Notes under the pieces: model-generated
Seen by the model: only the letters and a program-made list of their open reading frames with translations
What the model was told of the DNA's origin: nothing
The model's database searches: none
Made by a program: the position numbers and the translations under genes
Assembly (NCBI GenBank): GCA_947168565.1
Contig: CAMVMM010000003.1
Location: 87,964 to 151,963, forward strand
DNA from: an uncultured Clostridia bacterium
GTDB taxonomy: Bacteria; Bacillota; Clostridia; Christensenellales; CAG-138
Length of the DNA stretch: 64,000 nucleotides
Direction: 5' to 3'
Shown: positions 27,364 to 36,195 of the stretch, in pieces
Layout: each line of letters begins with the position of its first letter
Numbering within the stretch: the first letter of the stretch is position 1

Positions 27364-27365
27364 CA

Positions 27366-27394
27366 TTGAAACGCGGGGAGAGCTGTGGTATAAT
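27366..27394 (+). promoter_or_regulatory. Extended -10 promoter
   Basis: TTGAAA, 17 bases, TATAAT with TGG extension. The -10 neighbourhood (GAGCTGTGGTATAAT) is identical over 15 bases to that of the atp promoter at 14010-14024. Confidence 0.75.
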
Positions 27395-27434
27395 CCGCTT
27401 GAGCGGCGGGGGAAAGCCGCGTGTACGGAACGAA

Positions 27435-27902
27435 ATGAAGCTGATAAGACGGGCATTATACATATTTTTACAATGCACATGGGGGCTGCCGCAGACCCTC
27501 GTGGGCTTTATCGTGTTCCTTTTAAATATCCGCAGGCGGCACTTTTTTTATCACGGCGCGATAGTTACGGTGTGGAGCAGGCTTTCAAGCGTTTCGCTGG
27601 GATTGTTTATCTTCACCGCAGGGGCGCAAAAGCAGGTGAGGCGCGGAGCGGATAAGCTTTTGGACAGGGCGAACTCGGAGGTGGTGGTGCATGAATACGG
27701 GCATACGATCCAGTCGCTCATGCTCGGCCCGCTCTATCTGCCCGTGGTGGGGCTGCCCTCGCTTCTGTGGGCAACGCTGCCCGTTTTTGTGCAAAGGCGG
27801 CGCAAAAACGGAGTGCCGTACTCCGCTTTTTGGACGGAGAAGGGCGCAAACCGCCTTGGAGAGCGCGTTACGGGCGAGCCCTCCTTCGGCGATAAGGCGT
27901 GA
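27435..27902 (+). CDS. Membrane protein with HEYGH zinc motif
   Basis: A 155-residue protein. Two or three membrane segments flank VVVHEYGHTIQSLMLGPLYLP, where HEYGH (His86, Glu87, His90) is a zincin motif next to a hydrophobic span, as in membrane-embedded metalloproteases. ATG 27435 is used as it begins a plausible N terminus; the ribosome site is weak. Similar short proteins with HTIQSL and GLPSLLW are common in Clostridia but uncharacterised. The motif suggests a peptidase; the missing third zinc ligand is not located. Confidence 0.65.
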   Translation: MKLIRRALYIFLQCTWGLPQTLVGFIVFLLNIRRRHFFYHGAIVTVWSRLSSVSLGLFIFTAGAQKQVRRGADKLLDRANSEVVVHEYGHTIQSLMLGPLYLPVVGLPSLLWATLPVFVQRRRKNGVPYSAFWTEKGANRLGERVTGEPSFGDKA

Positions 27903-27998
27903 AGGCTGATATATAATAGGCTTTTGCTATTGCTTTTTTGGGGCAAATGTTGTAAAACAGAATCAGATCATGCCGCAAGGCAAAATGGAGGTATAATA

Positions 27999-28580
27999 AT
28001 GGATTTTATAGTTGAAGTATCCGCACGCCACGTGCATCTGACGCAGGAGCACGTTGAGATCCTTTTCGGCAAGGGCCACGAGCTTACCTTCGACCGCCCC
28101 CTTTCCCAGCCCGGTCAGTTTCTGAGCAAGGAAAAGGTCACCATCAAAAACGGCGAGCGCAAGATCGAGCGCGTTTCCATCCTTGGGCCGGTTCGCAAGG
28201 CTTCGCAGGTGGAGGTCAGCAAGACGGACAGCGTTGCCCTTCGCGCAGAGGGCTTCATCCGCGAGAGCGGCGATCTTGCCGGCACCGCGCCCATCGAGAT
28301 CGAGGGACCCGAGGGCAGCGTGCAGCTTGAGGAGGGCCTTATCATAGCAAAGCGCCATATCCACATGACGCCCGAAGCCGCCGAGGAAGCGGGCCTCAAG
28401 GATAAGGATATCGTGAGCGTTGCCGTGAATACCGAGGATAGAAAAACCATCTTCGGCGACGTTGTGGTGCGCGTCAGCCCCAGCTTTGCGCTTGCCATGC
28501 ATATCGATACGGACGAGGCGAACGGCGCAAACGTGCCGAGGAACGGCTGCCAGGGCCATATCGTTTGCGTTGAGTTCTGA
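27999..28580 (+). CDS. pduL: Phosphate propanoyl/acetyltransferase, PduL type
   Basis: A 193-residue enzyme that moves acyl groups between CoA and phosphate. Both PduL zinc sites are visible: SARHVHL near the N terminus and AKRHIHM in the second half, with LSQPGQFLSKEKVTI, ILGPVRKASQVEVS and the terminal HIDTDEANGA. ATG 27999 follows GGAGGTATAATA. No shell protein or encapsulation tail is seen, so it is likely the housekeeping phosphotransacetylase making acetyl phosphate for ATP, with acetate kinase encoded elsewhere. Confidence 0.93.
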   Translation: MDFIVEVSARHVHLTQEHVEILFGKGHELTFDRPLSQPGQFLSKEKVTIKNGERKIERVSILGPVRKASQVEVSKTDSVALRAEGFIRESGDLAGTAPIEIEGPEGSVQLEEGLIIAKRHIHMTPEAAEEAGLKDKDIVSVAVNTEDRKTIFGDVVVRVSPSFALAMHIDTDEANGANVPRNGCQGHIVCVEF

Positions 28581-28599
28581 TAAATAATACGGCTTAAAT

Positions 28600-28633
28600 A
28601 AGGGCGGACTCCGATGTTCGCCCTTTAGTTTTT
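28600..28633 (+). terminator. Terminator after pduL
   Basis: AAGGGCG / CGCCCTT stem with a 12-base loop, then TAGTTTTT. Confidence 0.75.
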
Positions 28634-28707
28634 AAAGGGGGAGCTTCGCGCCTTGCCTTTTTGGCGAAGGGGAGGGGGAGCGCTGACGCGGCGGTTTGCG
28701 TCAAGTA

Positions 28708-28736
28708 TTGCATTACCGTATGATTTCGTGTATAAT
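28708..28736 (+). promoter_or_regulatory. Promoter giving a probably leaderless mRNA
   Basis: TTGCAT, 17 bases, TATAAT (28731-28736). The ATG of the following gene begins at 28743, exactly where transcription should start, and no ribosome site lies between. Confidence 0.65.
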
Positions 28737-28742
28737 AGCCGC

Positions 28743-29792
28743 ATGAGCAACACCGAAAAAAAGACGGCGGCGCTTTGGCTTGCCCTGAACTCCGCCGCGC
28801 ATCTGCTTGTGGACGCCGTGTGCGCCGCAACCGTTTTCGGCGCGGCAGTACGGGGCAACGCGCAGCTTGCGACCCTCATTTTTGTTTACAACACGCTTGC
28901 CTTCTCCACGCAGTGCCTTGTGGGGCTTGCGGCGGATCGCATAAAAAGGCATCCGCTGTGCGCTTCGATAGCGGAGCTTGCCGTTGTGTGCGGCTTCGCG
29001 CTGCCGCTTACCGCCGTAATGAAGATAATTCTGATCGGCTGCGGAAACAGCGTTTTTCACGTTGCGGGCGGCGCTATGACGCTTGAAGCCAGCGAAAAAA
29101 GGGCGGCGCCGCTCGGCGTATTCGTGGCTCCCGGCGCGGTGGGCTTAACGCTTGGCACCATGTTCCCTTCCATCGGCGGCTATTTCGCCGCAACGCTCGC
29201 CGCTGCCGCCGTGCTGAGCTTTGTGCTCTCCTTAAGGCTCGCGCCGAAAATCGGAAACGGCAAGGCCGGATCGCCCGATCCAAAAGCGCATGATGGGGAC
29301 GGCATAGCTGTTGCGCTGTTGCTGACCTTCGCCGTTGCCGTTCGCGCGATAGGCGGAAATGCCGTGCGCTTCACTTGGCAAACCACGCAGCTGACCGCGC
29401 TGCTGCTTACGGCTTTCGTGTTCGCGGGAAAGGCGCTTGGCGGCTTTGTGTGCGACAGGCTCGGCGCAAGGCGCTCCGCGCTGATCTCCGTGCCGGCCGC
29501 GGCGGTGCTGATAGCGTTCCTTTCGTCGTTTGCCGTGCCTTCGCTCGTGGGGCAGCTTGCGCTGAACCTCACCATGCCCGTCACGCTGTTTCTGATGTAC
29601 CGCGCCATGCCCTCGCAGCCGGGCTTCGCCTTCGGGCTTGCCGCCGCCGCGCTGTGGCCGGGCACCATAGCGGGAAAGCTTTTCATACTCACGGGGCCCG
29701 CGCTCGGCGCGCTCGTGCTTTTAAGCTTTCTTTTTGGACTGTTTGCAATCCTCTACTCCGAAAAGCGCCTGCAAAATGCGCTTGAGGGCTGA
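28743..29792 (+). CDS. MFS-like multi-span transporter
   Basis: A 349-residue protein with about ten to twelve hydrophobic helices. A basic cytoplasmic loop after helix 2 (LVGLAADRIKRHP) and a second such motif in the other half (KALGGFVCDRLGARRSA) match the repeated A-motif of the major facilitator superfamily. Substrate is unknown. It has no Shine-Dalgarno sequence and sits right at the predicted transcript start. Downstream are three small membrane proteins in the same direction, the first after 36 bases. Confidence 0.7.
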   Translation: MSNTEKKTAALWLALNSAAHLLVDAVCAATVFGAAVRGNAQLATLIFVYNTLAFSTQCLVGLAADRIKRHPLCASIAELAVVCGFALPLTAVMKIILIGCGNSVFHVAGGAMTLEASEKRAAPLGVFVAPGAVGLTLGTMFPSIGGYFAATLAAAAVLSFVLSLRLAPKIGNGKAGSPDPKAHDGDGIAVALLLTFAVAVRAIGGNAVRFTWQTTQLTALLLTAFVFAGKALGGFVCDRLGARRSALISVPAAAVLIAFLSSFAVPSLVGQLALNLTMPVTLFLMYRAMPSQPGFAFGLAAAALWPGTIAGKLFILTGPALGALVLLSFLFGLFAILYSEKRLQNALEG

Positions 29793-29828
29793 TTTTTCAC
29801 AACCCATCCCCGAAAGGAGCATACAAAA

Positions 29829-30179
29829 ATGTACCTGCTGATCGCCTGCTTATTAACGGTTTTGATAGAAACCGTTTTCCTGATGCTTGTGGGCCTGAAT
29901 AAAAAGGAGCAGATACCCATAATAATCTGCGTAAACATAGTTTCAAATATCGTGCTGAACCTTGTGCTTATGGTGCTGCCGCTGGATCTTTCGTATCATC
30001 TCAGGCAGTGGATCGCCGCGTTGGCGGTTCTGGAGGCCACCGTGGTATTCTGCGAATATTTCGTTTACAGAGGCGCATTCGGCGATCTGAAAAGGCTGTT
30101 TCTGAAAACCTTCTTTGCGAATATGCTTTCCCTGGCGGTCGGCTGCCTGCTAATGAGTCTGATGCAGAGGGCCTTTTGA
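29829..30179 (+). CDS. Small membrane protein, paralogue A
   Basis: A 116-residue protein with about four membrane helices (YLLIACLLTVLIETVFLML, IPIIICVNIVSNIVLNLVL, an aromatic third span and a Met/Ser-rich fourth). It resembles the protein at 30416-30811 in size, in the E-T-V-F motif of helix 1 and in the V-N-I or T-N-I start of helix 2, so they are paralogues. GAAAGGAG precedes the ATG. No known family. Confidence 0.65.
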   Translation: MYLLIACLLTVLIETVFLMLVGLNKKEQIPIIICVNIVSNIVLNLVLMVLPLDLSYHLRQWIAALAVLEATVVFCEYFVYRGAFGDLKRLFLKTFFANMLSLAVGCLLMSLMQRAF

Positions 30180-30215
30180 GGCGTTTTGTAATAAAAAAGA
30201 AAGGAAACCGATAAT

Positions 30216-30416
30216 ATGAAAAAGACCATCGCTCTTATCTCAGCTTCGCTTTCTACACTGCTTGCGGCAGCGCCCGCGCTTGCGGATGTGGTGGTGGACC
30301 CCTTCTATTCCCTGCATTCAACCAAAAGCTGGGTGCTTTGGGTGTCCATCGGTATTGCCGCCATCGCGCTTGCGGTGCTCATCCTCCTCGTGCTGCGCGA
30401 AAGGAGAAAAAAATAA
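30216..30416 (+). CDS. Small secreted, membrane-tailed protein
   Basis: A 66-residue protein: a signal peptide ending ALA at about residue 23, a short exposed segment (DVVVDPFYSLHSTKS), a membrane helix and a basic RERRKK tail. The order resembles sortase substrates but no LPxTG is present. Its TAA overlaps the ATG of the next gene, so it is coupled to it. It sits between two paralogous membrane proteins and may be their partner. Confidence 0.6.
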   Translation: MKKTIALISASLSTLLAAAPALADVVVDPFYSLHSTKSWVLWVSIGIAAIALAVLILLVLRERRKK

Positions 30417-30811
30417 TGGTATTTTTGCTGACCTGCGCGATCTGCGTTGCCGCCGAAACCGTTTTTATGAACGCCATGGGCTTCAGCCGGCAGCGTGAAA
30501 AGCTGATAGTGATATGCACAAATATCCTCACCTTCGTTGCGGTCAACGTGCTTACCTGGCAGCTTCCCAACCTCCTGGGCTATCACTTATTCGGCAGCAC
30601 CATCATTCTTACCGCGCTGCTCACTATCCCGGCGGTGCTTGCGGAATTCTTTATCTACCGCATGGCGTTCAAGGATGCGCCCAACGGAAGCGTTACGCTC
30701 GGCATAGTGATTTTTTCAAACCTTATTTCGCTCATTCTTTCCATCCTGCTTCGCTACCTCATTATGTTCCTTCTTGAAGCTGCCGGAGTGCCGATCGGGC
30801 TGCTGATGTAA
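30416..30811 (+). CDS. Small membrane protein, paralogue B
   Basis: A 131-residue protein with four membrane helices (LLTCAICVAAETVFMNAMGF, IVICTNILTFVAVNVLTW and two more). It shares helix-1 ETVF and the following loop plan with paralogue A. ATG 30416 overlaps the previous TAA and uses AAAGGAG. Function unknown; the A-small-B order suggests a small membrane complex. Confidence 0.65.
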   Translation: MVFLLTCAICVAAETVFMNAMGFSRQREKLIVICTNILTFVAVNVLTWQLPNLLGYHLFGSTIILTALLTIPAVLAEFFIYRMAFKDAPNGSVTLGIVIFSNLISLILSILLRYLIMFLLEAAGVPIGLLM

Positions 30812-30863
30812 TGAGCGCTATCAAATAAAACCGATCCAACTGTCAGGTATAATAAACCAACTG

Positions 30864-30890
30864 AAAAAGCCCCTTTCGCGGGGCTTTTTT
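30864..30890. terminator. Bidirectional terminator
   Basis: AAAAAGCCCC / GGGGCTTTTTT with loop TTTCGC, between convergent genes; it has A and T tracts on both sides and can serve both. Confidence 0.85.
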
Positions 30891-30901
30891 GCCGCATGGC
30901 C

Positions 30902-31771
30902 TCAATTCGCGCTCTTCTGCACTCCGTTCACGTCGATAAGCGTTTCCCCATCGAGCAGCAGCTCGCTCACGGTCACAAATTCATAGCCCTGCGCACGCGC
31001 CGTTTCGATAAGCGTGGGCAGATACTGCTCTATCTTGTAGCCGTTGTTGTGCGAAAGGATGATGGAGCCGTCCTTCAGCTTGCCTAAAACGGAATCAAGT
31101 ATCGTTTGCGCGGAGCGCTCCGGCTTCCAGTCCACCGTGTCTATATTCCACTGCACCACCTCGTAGCCGTTTTCACGCAGGGTTTTTATCACGTTGTCGT
31201 TGTACTCGCCGTAGGGAACGCGGAAAAGCGTCGTTTTTCGCCCGATAAGGGGGTTTATCAGGCTCTCGAATGCGTCCAGCTCGCCCTTTATCTGCGCGCT
31301 CGAAAGCTTGTTCATGTGCGGATGCGTCATTGAATGATTGCCTATCTCATGCCCCTTTTCGGCAATGGTCTTGACCATATCCGGGTACGCCTCCGCCCAG
31401 AAGCCGCAAAGGAAAAAGGTTGCCTTTATGCCGTAATTATCCAGCGTTTGCAAAATAAACGGCGTTTTATCATCGTCCCACGCGGCGTCTATGGTGAGGG
31501 CGATGCGCTTATCCTGCCTTGAAACGCTGTAAACGGGCAGCTCCTTCATAAGCCCCGCAAGAATGTCCAGCTCGTATTCCTCCACCACGGGCGCGTTCGC
31601 TGCGGAAACGGGCAGCGGCGTGGTGAGCCGCGCGGAGCTCCTGCCGCCCTCCTCCGCGCCGCCCGAGGCCTTTCCCGCGGAGAGCACCGCCACGAGCACC
31701 GCCGCTATCACCGCAAGCACGGCTATGCCGCAATAGATCAGCGTGTTTTTTGAAACCACAAATATCTTCAT
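30902..31771 (-). CDS. Polysaccharide deacetylase, PdaB-like
   Basis: A 289-residue protein with an N-terminal membrane anchor (residues 9-32), a Ser/Ala-rich linker and a NodB-type carbohydrate esterase 4 domain (about 85-275). Motif 1 is ALTIDAAWDDD, in which Asp-Ala-Ala-Trp replaces the usual TFDDG as in PdaB-type sporulation enzymes; motif 2 HSMTHPHM gives the metal His pair, motif 3 RVPYGEYN, motif 4 WNIDTVDW, and motif 5 ILSHNN. It likely deacetylates peptidoglycan or cortex sugar outside the membrane. Neighbouring germination genes support a spore role. Confidence 0.85.
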   Translation of the reverse strand: MKIFVVSKNTLIYCGIAVLAVIAAVLVAVLSAGKASGGAEEGGRSSARLTTPLPVSAANAPVVEEYELDILAGLMKELPVYSVSRQDKRIALTIDAAWDDDKTPFILQTLDNYGIKATFFLCGFWAEAYPDMVKTIAEKGHEIGNHSMTHPHMNKLSSAQIKGELDAFESLINPLIGRKTTLFRVPYGEYNDNVIKTLRENGYEVVQWNIDTVDWKPERSAQTILDSVLGKLKDGSIILSHNNGYKIEQYLPTLIETARAQGYEFVTVSELLLDGETLIDVNGVQKSAN

Positions 31772-32069
31772 AAAGCTGTCCTCCGATTTTGTCGAATCAT
31801 CTTCTTGGCAGATTATATGCGCGTATGCTTCGATGAAATGACCGCGAATGAATCAAAAGAGGCAATTTTGCAAATACTTTCGGTAAAGCGCTTTTTTCGA
31901 TGGACCGGAATGAAGCCGCCGGGAAAAGCGAAAGCGAAAAGCAGGGGCGAAAACCAAAACGAAAAACAAAAAACGAAACGAAAAAAACGAAACGGAAAAC
32001 GAAAACCGAAGCGGAAACGGAATCCGAAACGGAAAACGATAAGCAAGGGCGAAAGGCGGGCCGAAGAGG

Positions 32070-33787
32070 GCATGAAGGGATTTGACAGGCTGCTTGAAAA
32101 ACTGAATTTCGACGCTCCGGACGGGCGCTTTGAGCTGTTTGAAACGGAGGCGGGGGAGCCGTATGAGGCTTTAAGGGAGCGGAAAGAACGCTCGGAAAAA
32201 GCCGGAAACGGAAGTAAAACGGGTAAAGCCGGCATGAAAAACGCAGAAAAAAGCGGTATTTCGCGCTCGGTGGAAAGGAATGAGCGCCGCTTTCGCGCAT
32301 TTTTTAATGCGGATGAAAACAGCGACGTTATCTTCAGGCGCGTGGATACTTGGGCGGGGCGTGACGCGCTTTTGATCTATATGAACGGCATGGCGGACGC
32401 GAAAACGGTTTCGGATTTTGTGATCCGCCCGCTGACGGAGGGAAACGGCGCGGGGCGCATTCGCGGACGCGGAGCGCTCGAAAGCAGCGTGCAGATCGCC
32501 GAGCAGGAGCGGGAGAGCCGCTTTTTTAAGGTTGCGGAGGCGATAATCGAGGGCAGAACGGCGCTGTTTCTGGATGGGGAGAGGACTGCGCTGCTGCTTG
32601 AAACGCGCGGCTTCGATTCGCGCTCCGTTACCACGGCGGAGAATGAGCGCGTGGTGCGCGGCCCGCAGGAGGGCTTTACGGAGAATCTGCGAACGAGCGT
32701 TACGCTTGTGCGCAGAATCGTAAAAACGGCGGATCTGGTGGTTTGCTATCGCTCCGCCGGAGGAAAAAACGGCACCGGGCTTGCGCTTTTATACAGAAAA
32801 GGCGTAGCGAACGAAAAGCTTATTGCGGAAATCGAAAAAAGGCTGGAGGCGGGGAGCGCGAAGGGGGCGCGGATAGTTTCCTCAAGCGGCATGATTGAGC
32901 AGCTTATAGAGGATGCGCCCTTTTCGCCCCTTCCGCAAACGCTTGCCACGGAAAGGCCGGATCGGGTCGCCTCCTTTTTGATGAATGGAGCGGCGGCGAT
33001 AATCGCGGAGGGCAGCCCCTTCGCGCTGATAATGCCCGCCACGGCCGCCGCGCTTTTAAACAGCCCGGAGGACGTGTATATGCGCCGCCCGCTCGGCACG
33101 CTGATGCGAGCGGTGCGCTATATAGGCGTGTTTATTTCGCTGATACTGCCGGGGTATTTCGTGGCGGTGGCGATGTATCATCAGGGGCTTTTATCCACCG
33201 AGGTGCTCAGCACGCTCATAAAATCGCGCGAGATGGTGTTTGAGCCGCTGCCCTTTGAAATGATACTGCTGCTGTTCGTGTTTCAGCTGATAAGGGAGGC
33301 GGGCATGCGCGTTCCGGGCAGCGTTGGGCAGGCGATAGGCGTGATAGGCGGCCTGATACTGGGGCAGGCGGCGGTGAGCGCGAACCTTGCAAGCACGGTG
33401 ATACTGATAATAGTTGCCCTCTCCGGGCTTGGCAACCTGTGCATTCCGGATTATTCAACGCAGATCGCCGCCTCCTATTTCCGCCTCGGCTTCGTTATAG
33501 CGGCGTGGCTCGGCGGTCTGCTTGCGCTCACGGGGGCGCTTGTGTGCTTTGCGGCATATATGGCCGATCTGAAATCCTTCGGAGTGCCGTTTCTTTCCCC
33601 GATCGCGCCCAAAACCTTCTCAAAGCGCCCGATGCTGCTTCGCGGCGGCATAGGAAGGGGCGGCGGGAAGGGCGGGAAGCGCAGCGGCGCGTTCGATGGA
33701 TCGGAATACGCTGAATACGGCGCTGACGACTGGCTGAACACGCCGCATAAGGGCGGCAAGGGGCGCTTTGGGAGGCGAAGGGCATGA
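32070..33787 (+). CDS. gerAA: GerA-type spore germinant receptor subunit A
   Basis: A 572-residue protein from ATG 32070: a cytoplasmic N-terminal domain (FFNADENSDVIFRRVD, VTLVRRIVKTADLV, ELIEDAPFSPLPQTLATERPDRV) and then four or five membrane spans ending with FAAYMADLKSFGVPFLSPIAP, the GerA family plan. It sits in the inner spore membrane with B and C subunits and opens on germinant binding. The frame stays open upstream to 31805, but 31920-32060 is a purine-rich stretch with almost no T, where stops can hardly occur, so the longer Lys/Arg-rich N terminus is not trustworthy. Start uncertain (31911 possible). Confidence 0.85.
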
Positions 33788-34950
33788 AAAACGGCATGAA
33801 AAACGGCATGAAAAACGGCGTAAAAAACGGCGTAAATATGAGGCTTGGCAGAATAGGAGCGGCGGAGGGCGCGAGCGCGGCGCTTGCGGCTATGGCGGTG
33901 AGCGGGATATTTACGTTTGAAACAAAGCTTTTGTATGAGCATGGAAACTCCACCTATATCACGCTGCCGCTCTCGGTGCTGCTTTCGCTCGGCATTTTTG
34001 CGCTTGCAGCCGCCTTGATGCGTAAAAGCGGCTCAAAAAACCTGGGTGAGCTGTATAAAAGGGCGTTCGGGCTTGCTGCTCCCCTTTTCGCTTTCGCACT
34101 CTCGCTCATGGCGGTTTACTCCGCATACGCGCCGCTTTCGCAGTTTGTGCGGGCGATGCACGGGCTTTTCTTCGATGGCGTGAGCTACTCGCGCATAGTG
34201 GTGTTCACGATGCCGGCGGTGGTTTTCCTTGCGCTGCTGGGGTTTGAGGCGATAGGGCGAACGGCAAGGCTTATTACGCCCCTGCTTATAGCGGTGCTTG
34301 CCGCCTCCACCGCCGCCTCCGTTTCGGAATTTGAGGCATACAGGCTCTATCCGCTGCCGGGAAACACTGCGTGGGGGATGGCGGTGCAGGTGCTTGAGGA
34401 AACCTGCACCTTTCTTCCGGCGCTGCTCTGCCTTTTGATAAACGCGGACGGGCTGAACGGCCTTAAAACCGCGGAGCGGGCGGGGCGCAGGGCGGCTGCC
34501 GCGGCGGCGCTTATATGCTTCGTGTCGCAGCTTGCGCTCGCTCTTTGCTACACTTACAGGGAGCTTGGGGAGCTTTTTATGCCAATGTTCCGCATAAACT
34601 ACCTGAATAAATTCGAGGCGCATTTCATGAGGCTGGATAAGCTGGCGCACATGATGTGGCTCGGCGGCGGCATGATCGCGGGCGCATATTATATTTATTC
34701 GGCGGCAAGGCTCTTTGCGCAGAGCTTTGAAATAAGGGATATTCGCCCTCCCGCGCTCGGAGGAGCCGCGCTTGCCGCGCTGATGATAATGATAGAGGTG
34801 GAGGGTAAGGACAGGGAGGCGTTTTTAGCGCTCAAGGAGCTTTTGAACGGCTGCGGCTTTCTGCTGCTCGCCCTTCCCGTGCTGCTTGCGGGGATAGCGG
34901 CGGCGCTGAGGTCAAAAAGGGGGCTGACGAATGCAAAAAACAATGCTTAA
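33784..34950 (+). CDS. gerAB: GerB-type spore germination permease
   Basis: A 388-residue ten-span membrane protein of the APC superfamily (endospore germination permease), likely the germinant-binding subunit. Spans such as YITLPLSVLLSLGIFALAAAL and the mid-protein VYSAYAPLSQFVRAMHGLFF fit the family. The ATG overlaps the gerA TGA by four bases. The N terminus is unusual: a 12-base tandem repeat codes MKNGMKNGMKNGVKNGVN, giving three in-frame ATG codons before the conserved part begins near residue 19. Confidence 0.87.
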   Translation: MKNGMKNGMKNGVKNGVNMRLGRIGAAEGASAALAAMAVSGIFTFETKLLYEHGNSTYITLPLSVLLSLGIFALAAALMRKSGSKNLGELYKRAFGLAAPLFAFALSLMAVYSAYAPLSQFVRAMHGLFFDGVSYSRIVVFTMPAVVFLALLGFEAIGRTARLITPLLIAVLAASTAASVSEFEAYRLYPLPGNTAWGMAVQVLEETCTFLPALLCLLINADGLNGLKTAERAGRRAAAAAALICFVSQLALALCYTYRELGELFMPMFRINYLNKFEAHFMRLDKLAHMMWLGGGMIAGAYYIYSAARLFAQSFEIRDIRPPALGGAALAALMIMIEVEGKDREAFLALKELLNGCGFLLLALPVLLAGIAAALRSKRGLTNAKNNA

Positions 34951-36169
34951 ACCGGTGAGGCTCGGCGTATTGCGCGCGCTCTGCCTTGTTATTGCCGCGC
35001 TTTTTATTGCCGCGGAGTGCGCCTGCCTGCGCCCGATAAGCGTGGATAGCTGCGGCTACGTGGTGGCGGTGGGCATAGATGAGGGCAGGGAGCGGGAGTA
35101 TGAGATAAGCCTTGAGCTTCAGCGCGAGAGCATGGGGGATGCGCAGCCCGAAAACGGCGGCGCGATCATCCTTTCCTGCGAGGCAGGGGATATCTTTGAC
35201 GCGGTGAACGAGCTTGCCTCCCGCATTCCCTACGAGCTGAATTTCACGAGGGTGCATCTTTTTATAATCGGCGAAGGGCTTGCGCGCGCGGGAAAGCTGG
35301 GGGAAATATTCGATTTTTCCTTCGACGTGCTGCGCATAAGAAGATCCGCGCTCATAGTTACCGCGCGAAGCAGGGTCAGGGATTATATCGGCGGGCTTGC
35401 CGCAAACAACACCGCGAATATCGCCAAAATGCAGGACGCGCTGATTGCAAACGTGGAAACCACCGGTGAAACGGCGGCAATAAACGTGTCCCTCTTTCTT
35501 GAGGGAGTGAGGGGCGGCAGGTTCGACGCGGTAACGCCCCTGGGCTATTACGATGAAAGCATTATCACGGACACCAAGCAGCACGAAACCGCCGCGAAGG
35601 GCGAAAACCCCGTGGGGGATGCTGAAGCGGGCGCGGGAACGGGCGGTATGCAGGGCATAACCAGGGGCAGCGCGCTGTTCGACGGGGTGAGGATGTGCGG
35701 AGAGCTTTCGGCGCATGAAACGCAGCTTATGAACCTTGTGCGGGGCGATTTCAGAAGGGGCTCGCTGAGCTGCGAGCTTGAAAACGGCGAAGAAGCGTCC
35801 CTGCTGGTGCTTTTGAATAAACGAAGCATACAGATGGAGCTTGGCGAGGGCGGCCCGAAGGCGAGGGTGGAGCTGAGGCTCAATATCACCGTGGAGCGCG
35901 AAGGGCCTGCCCGCCTGGGCGAGGACTGGGATGCGGGCGCAAGGGAGGGGCTGAAAAGCTATTTTGAAGGCGAGCTCAAGCGGGTTTTTGAAAAATGCAG
36001 GGCCTGCTCCTGCGACGCGATGGGCTTTGGCAGATACGCCTCAATGAAGTTTTATTCCACGGCGGAATGGGAGAAATATTCATGGAAAGAGGAGTACCAA
36101 GGGCTTGAGGCGGAATTTGCGGTGGAGCTGAATCTTGATGATGAGTATATGATCAAAAGCGGGGGATAA
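34931..36169 (+). CDS. gerAC: GerC-type germinant receptor lipoprotein
   Basis: A 412-residue protein overlapping gerB by 20 bases. GerC family features: an N-terminal signal, RPISVDSCGYVVAVGID (cognate to the DLGIVLGIGID region), LNFTRVHLFIIGEGLA, and the C-terminal GERAC domain ending KEEYQGLEAEFAVELNLDDEYMIKSGG. The lipobox is non-standard: Cys occurs in AAECAC rather than LSGC, so lipidation needs testing. It should lie on the outer face of the inner spore membrane. Confidence 0.87.
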   Translation: MQKTMLKPVRLGVLRALCLVIAALFIAAECACLRPISVDSCGYVVAVGIDEGREREYEISLELQRESMGDAQPENGGAIILSCEAGDIFDAVNELASRIPYELNFTRVHLFIIGEGLARAGKLGEIFDFSFDVLRIRRSALIVTARSRVRDYIGGLAANNTANIAKMQDALIANVETTGETAAINVSLFLEGVRGGRFDAVTPLGYYDESIITDTKQHETAAKGENPVGDAEAGAGTGGMQGITRGSALFDGVRMCGELSAHETQLMNLVRGDFRRGSLSCELENGEEASLLVLLNKRSIQMELGEGGPKARVELRLNITVEREGPARLGEDWDAGAREGLKSYFEGELKRVFEKCRACSCDAMGFGRYASMKFYSTAEWEKYSWKEEYQGLEAEFAVELNLDDEYMIKSGG

Positions 36170-36195
36170 GGGCGAATGGAAGGGAGGCTGAAAAA

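Noticed and set aside
25705-27480. Long minus-strand frame opposite the cohesin/dockerin half
   Set aside because: Shadow of the giant secreted protein gene with no independent start signal.
27999-28580. Bacterial microcompartment locus suggested by pduL
   Set aside because: No shell protein, aldehyde dehydrogenase or encapsulation peptide is nearby; the short form fits a housekeeping enzyme.
30216-30416. Sortase-anchored LPxTG protein
   Set aside because: The signal, helix and basic tail are present but the LPxTG motif is missing.
31840-31890. Sigma-G-like promoter before gerA (TGAATC, 16 bases, CAAATACT)
   Set aside because: The -10 does not match CATNNTA well enough; sporulation control is expected but not shown.
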